Assembly (NCBI GenBank): GCA_900752015.1
Contig: CAADTZ010000051.1
Coordinates: 1 to 7,465 of the forward strand
Direction of reading: 5' to 3'
From: an uncultured Collinsella sp.
Lineage (GTDB): Bacteria; Actinomycetota; Coriobacteriia; Coriobacteriales; Coriobacteriaceae
DNA: 7,465 nt
Made by a program: the position numbers and the translations under genes
In this document: positions 5,242 to 7,465 of the stretch, piece after piece
Numbering within the stretch: position 1 is the stretch's first letter
Layout of the letters: every line of letters starts with the position of its first letter
The notes under the pieces: model-generated
Databases searched by the model: none
Told to the model about the DNA's origin: nothing
Seen by the model: the letters and a program-made list of their open reading frames with translations, nothing else

Positions 5242-7077
5242 CAGACCTAAATACTGTTCCCAGAACTCTCGTGAAGTCATGTACGGCATGGCATCTTTCC
5301 ATGCGCCCCTGACGCTCTTGCCCTCTTTACGATATCGCGCCATCAGTTCTTGCTCTCGGCGGCGAATACTCTTGAACCGCGCTCGATCCATCGTGCGGAC
5401 CGACCCTTTCTCGCGGGTCGGATCAAGAAAGACCAGTGTCTTGCAACGCGTCGAGTTGCCCTCAAGCGTACAGCTGCCGTTCTTGACCACATAGCCGGGC
5501 TTTCCGCACAACAGCGCATCGGGAAGATAGTGTTTGTCGTAAGGAATGGATCTCCAGTACTTCATAAAGTTTGAAGGATGGAATTCCAGATTAACATTAG
5601 CAAGCACTTGCTCCGTAACTCCGGCCTTACAAAGAAGCTCAGGATCCATTTCGGAAACAGGAATCAGTTTTTCGTTTAACTTACCCTTGCCGATCATCGT
5701 CGCAGCGCCATCAAGCTTCTGGAGATACTCAGGGCCACGCAGATAATCCTCAAAGCCATCGAGAATAAACTCAGCAGCTTGATAGTCCATATCGCGCAAG
5801 TTCTGACGTACCCCTCGCTGAATACGAAGGACAAACATCTTCTCGTCAGCACAATCATCAAGAGCAATCATGGCAAAGAAGTTGCGGAAGTACTGGTAGC
5901 AATCAACCGAAGCGCGGAAACGCCCCTCAAAGCTTGCATGCCACACGCAAATGCAATTCATGGTCATGTAGATAGGCTTATTGCGCATGCCAAACTCAAC
6001 GTCGTCGCAGCGGATAAAGAAAGGCATGGGAAGGCCGTTCTTTTCGATAGCCTTCACCGGAATGCAGCTATACCACCAGGCTCCGTAAGCCTGGTCAACC
6101 TCGACGCTTGTACGTTCGTTTTCGAGGATATCAGACAATTTGCCAACATTCAGATCCCCTTTTACGCGACGATAAGCACCGGTAGTCACCACATACGAGA
6201 CATCCTCAAACTGACGAGTGGGATCCTCCATCGAAAGCATGGCACCGTTAATAAAGGCATCCTTATATTTGCCTCTAGCAAGAGAGAGCAGGTTGAACGT
6301 ACGAATCAAACTCTCGGGCATAATAGAGACATCGTCATCCATCAAGATGATATGGGTGAACTGATCAGGAGTTTCAGTAGCCGCCATCATTCCACGCGCG
6401 AATCCTCCCGAACCGCCCGTATTGGGATTCGGGAGCACGGTGACAAGCTCATCGGAAAGTGATGCAGAATCGAGCGTCTGTCCATTGTCGACGACAAACA
6501 TGTGGAAGTGGTCGCGAATCGGACCGTCCTCTTTGGAGATGCCCGCTTTAACGAGTTCAATATTCGGAAGAATGTACTGCTCATTCTTAAATGTAGTAGT
6601 AGAAAGAGCAAGATTGATCTGGTTAATTGAGTCCTCAGGAACATCAGTCAGATAAGAGGCGTTCAAGAGGTCTACGGAATAGCCCTCATCACTCTCAATC
6701 CTAAAACCGATCAAGTCGTAGCCGGTTGTATCGATATCAATATCGAGAACGCAAGGATCAACTTCATCGCAATCAAAAGGATTCGATTTAAGCTCGACAG
6801 GATTCAGCTCGCTAGATCTCACTCCATGAACGACAACCCGGCCCCTACCAAATAAAGCCATATGCAAGACAACGCCGCCAACAGACGCATACTGATGCCA
6901 TTTGCCAGCAGATAGTCCATTCACATACGACAGAAAGTCAACGTGTCCATTGACATGAAGTGAATGTATATCGTCATCATACGAAGCATCACCGGAGAGC
7001 ACGCGATAGTAGAGTTCGGGAAAATCCTTTGCATGCTTTTCAACTTTAAGTACAACATTCGCAAGTTTAAACTGCAT
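5236..7077 (-). CDS. glfT2: GlfT2-like galactofuranosyltransferase
   Basis: Predicted to add galactofuranose from UDP-Galf to a lipid-linked acceptor, building a galactan chain at the cytoplasmic membrane face. The 613 residues match the long GlfT2 architecture: an N-terminal beta-rich domain (about 1-150, with GKWHQYASVGG), a GT-A domain (about 154-395) and a helical C-terminal domain. Visible motifs are FVVDNGQTL (194-202), NTGGSGGFARG (219-229), the metal- and donor-binding DDDVSIMPES (247-256), AYGAWWYSCIP (330-340), FIRCDDVEFGMR (354-365) with the Asp pair of the acceptor site, and VWHASFEGR (378-386) with the metal-binding histidine. No membrane helix is seen. The ATG at 7077 is preferred because AAGG lies eight bases upstream; a TTG at 7095 would add six residues and has no ribosome site. 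The truncated gene upstream ends 32 bases before it, suggesting a former operon. Single versus alternating linkage specificity cannot be read. Confidence 0.88.
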   Translation of the reverse strand: MQFKLANVVLKVEKHAKDFPELYYRVLSGDASYDDDIHSLHVNGHVDFLSYVNGLSAGKWHQYASVGGVVLHMALFGRGRVVVHGVRSSELNPVELKSNPFDCDEVDPCVLDIDIDTTGYDLIGFRIESDEGYSVDLLNASYLTDVPEDSINQINLALSTTTFKNEQYILPNIELVKAGISKEDGPIRDHFHMFVVDNGQTLDSASLSDELVTVLPNPNTGGSGGFARGMMAATETPDQFTHIILMDDDVSIMPESLIRTFNLLSLARGKYKDAFINGAMLSMEDPTRQFEDVSYVVTTGAYRRVKGDLNVGKLSDILENERTSVEVDQAYGAWWYSCIPVKAIEKNGLPMPFFIRCDDVEFGMRNKPIYMTMNCICVWHASFEGRFRASVDCYQYFRNFFAMIALDDCADEKMFVLRIQRGVRQNLRDMDYQAAEFILDGFEDYLRGPEYLQKLDGAATMIGKGKLNEKLIPVSEMDPELLCKAGVTEQVLANVNLEFHPSNFMKYWRSIPYDKHYLPDALLCGKPGYVVKNGSCTLEGNSTRCKTLVFLDPTREKGSVRTMDRARFKSIRRREQELMARYRKEGKSVRGAWKDAMPYMTSREFWEQYLGLK

Positions 7078-7109
7078 TTTAAATACCTTAATCAAAGCCG
7101 TTGTAACTA

Positions 7110-7370
7110 CTAATTACATTCGTCAACAAACCTTGCCATCGCGGAGCGAACATCGGGATCAGACAAAACATCCTTTGCAAAATGATCATGCCCGCAGATG
7201 TCCATTGGCATGTATGGCCATCCAGGATAGCAATCGTCAGCGACCTTTTCCGCTTTCGCGGGAACAAAAAATGAGAAACTGTCAAACGGATGCCTTCTTA
7301 CGGGAAGGATATCGTTGCAGTCCCAAATTATCTTACGTTTAGGAGCATCAAAAACGTTATCAATCGGGGG
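7110..7370 (-). pseudogene. C-terminal remnant of a gene cut by an insertion, possibly LicD-like
   Basis: The minus strand is open for 86 residues from the stop at 7110 up to the probable insertion boundary near 7370, with no internal start giving a sensible protein. The readable part includes KRKIIWDCNDILPVRRHPFD, SFSFFVPAKAEKV and YPGWPYMPMDICGHDHF. A block like ILPVRRHPFD...VPAKAEKV...YPGWPYMP follows the pattern of the C-terminus of LicD-type phosphotransferases (hydrophobic-P-basic-F, then vP, then a Tyr near Gly/Pro). Those enzymes attach phospho-substituents to surface glycans and would suit this neighbourhood. The family assignment is tentative; the remnant as coding sequence is better supported, since composition and codon use are like glfT2 just downstream. 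The 5' part presumably lies beyond the insertion, outside this window. Confidence 0.5.
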
Positions 7371-7371
7371 G

Positions 7372-7465
7372 TGCGGACAGAAAGTTGGACCGCGGGGCGG
7401 TCCGGACTGGAGGTTCGCATGTACAGCAGGGAGAAGGTCGAGCTCTTCCTCCTGGCGACGGAGGA
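7372..7465 (+). mobile_element. Probable left end of an insertion sequence
   Basis: At about 7366-7372 the sequence changes abruptly from AT-rich glycan-gene coding sequence to GC-rich DNA beginning TGCGGACAGAAAGTTGGAC after a run of six G. It contains a perfect palindrome GGACCGC-GGG-GCGGTCC (7387-7403) and then a new reading frame with its own ribosome site. The layout fits an insertion-sequence end with the transposase starting about 47 bases inside. The right end is not in the window, so terminal repeats and target duplication cannot be confirmed. The exact boundary is uncertain by several bases. Confidence 0.55.
7419..7465 (+). CDS. Start of probable transposase gene, truncated by window edge
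   Basis: ATG at 7419 is preceded by GGAGG (7409-7413) with a five-base gap. The 15 complete codons read MYSREKVELFLLATE, like the start of a short helix-turn-helix first frame of an IS3-type element. Fifteen residues are too few to name the family, and assignment as a transposase depends mainly on the apparent insertion boundary just upstream. Confidence 0.5.
   Translation, partial: MYSREKVELFLLATE

Noticed and set aside
5779..6462. 227-codon plus-strand open frame opposite glfT2
   Set aside because: Lies opposite the catalytic domain of GlfT2, has no ribosome site, and shows no family motifs.
7088..7285. 65-codon minus-strand open frame near the window end
   Set aside because: It overlaps the better-supported remnant frame (7110-7370) in another phase, has no family motifs, and runs past the remnant's stop toward glfT2.

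Overview
The window looks like chromosomal DNA from an anaerobic, fairly GC-rich actinobacterium. The gene content, codon use and strong Shine-Dalgarno sites fit the Coriobacteriia, with Collinsella or a close relative as my best guess. That taxonomic call rests on recognition and was not searched.

Layout. Positions 1-1000 (+) hold the end of a shikimate kinase domain (aroK, open at the left edge) and a complete type II 3-dehydroquinase (aroQ), separated by a perfect 16-bp hairpin. Positions 1079-2203 (+) encode UDP-galactopyranose mutase (glf). A terminator-rich gap follows, with a tRNA-Arg(UCU) on the minus strand at 2358-2434. The minus-strand pair 2488-4113 is an ABC-2 polysaccharide exporter: permease (wzm type) first, then ATPase (wzt type). 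Diverging from it at 4275-5204 (+) is a membrane-anchored family 2 glycosyltransferase of the polyprenyl-phosphate sugar synthase type. Converging on that gene is a large minus-strand GlfT2-like galactofuranosyltransferase (5236-7077). The two share one 19-bp hairpin, and both stop codons lie in its stem. At 7110-7370 (-) is the C-terminal remnant of a further gene, possibly LicD-like. It is cut at about 7370 by what looks like the left end of an insertion sequence, whose transposase reading frame begins at 7419 and runs off the window.

How the genes may work together. Glf makes UDP-galactofuranose, the GlfT2-like enzyme would polymerise it on a lipid carrier, and Wzm/Wzt would export the lipid-linked glycan. 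This is the same set of functions used for the galactan of mycobacterial arabinogalactan, here compact and in a lineage not known for a mycolyl-arabinogalactan wall. The GT2 enzyme probably supplies a polyprenyl-phosphate-linked sugar for the same glycan. The function of the locus is inferred from families and neighbourhood; the glycan itself cannot be read from the DNA.
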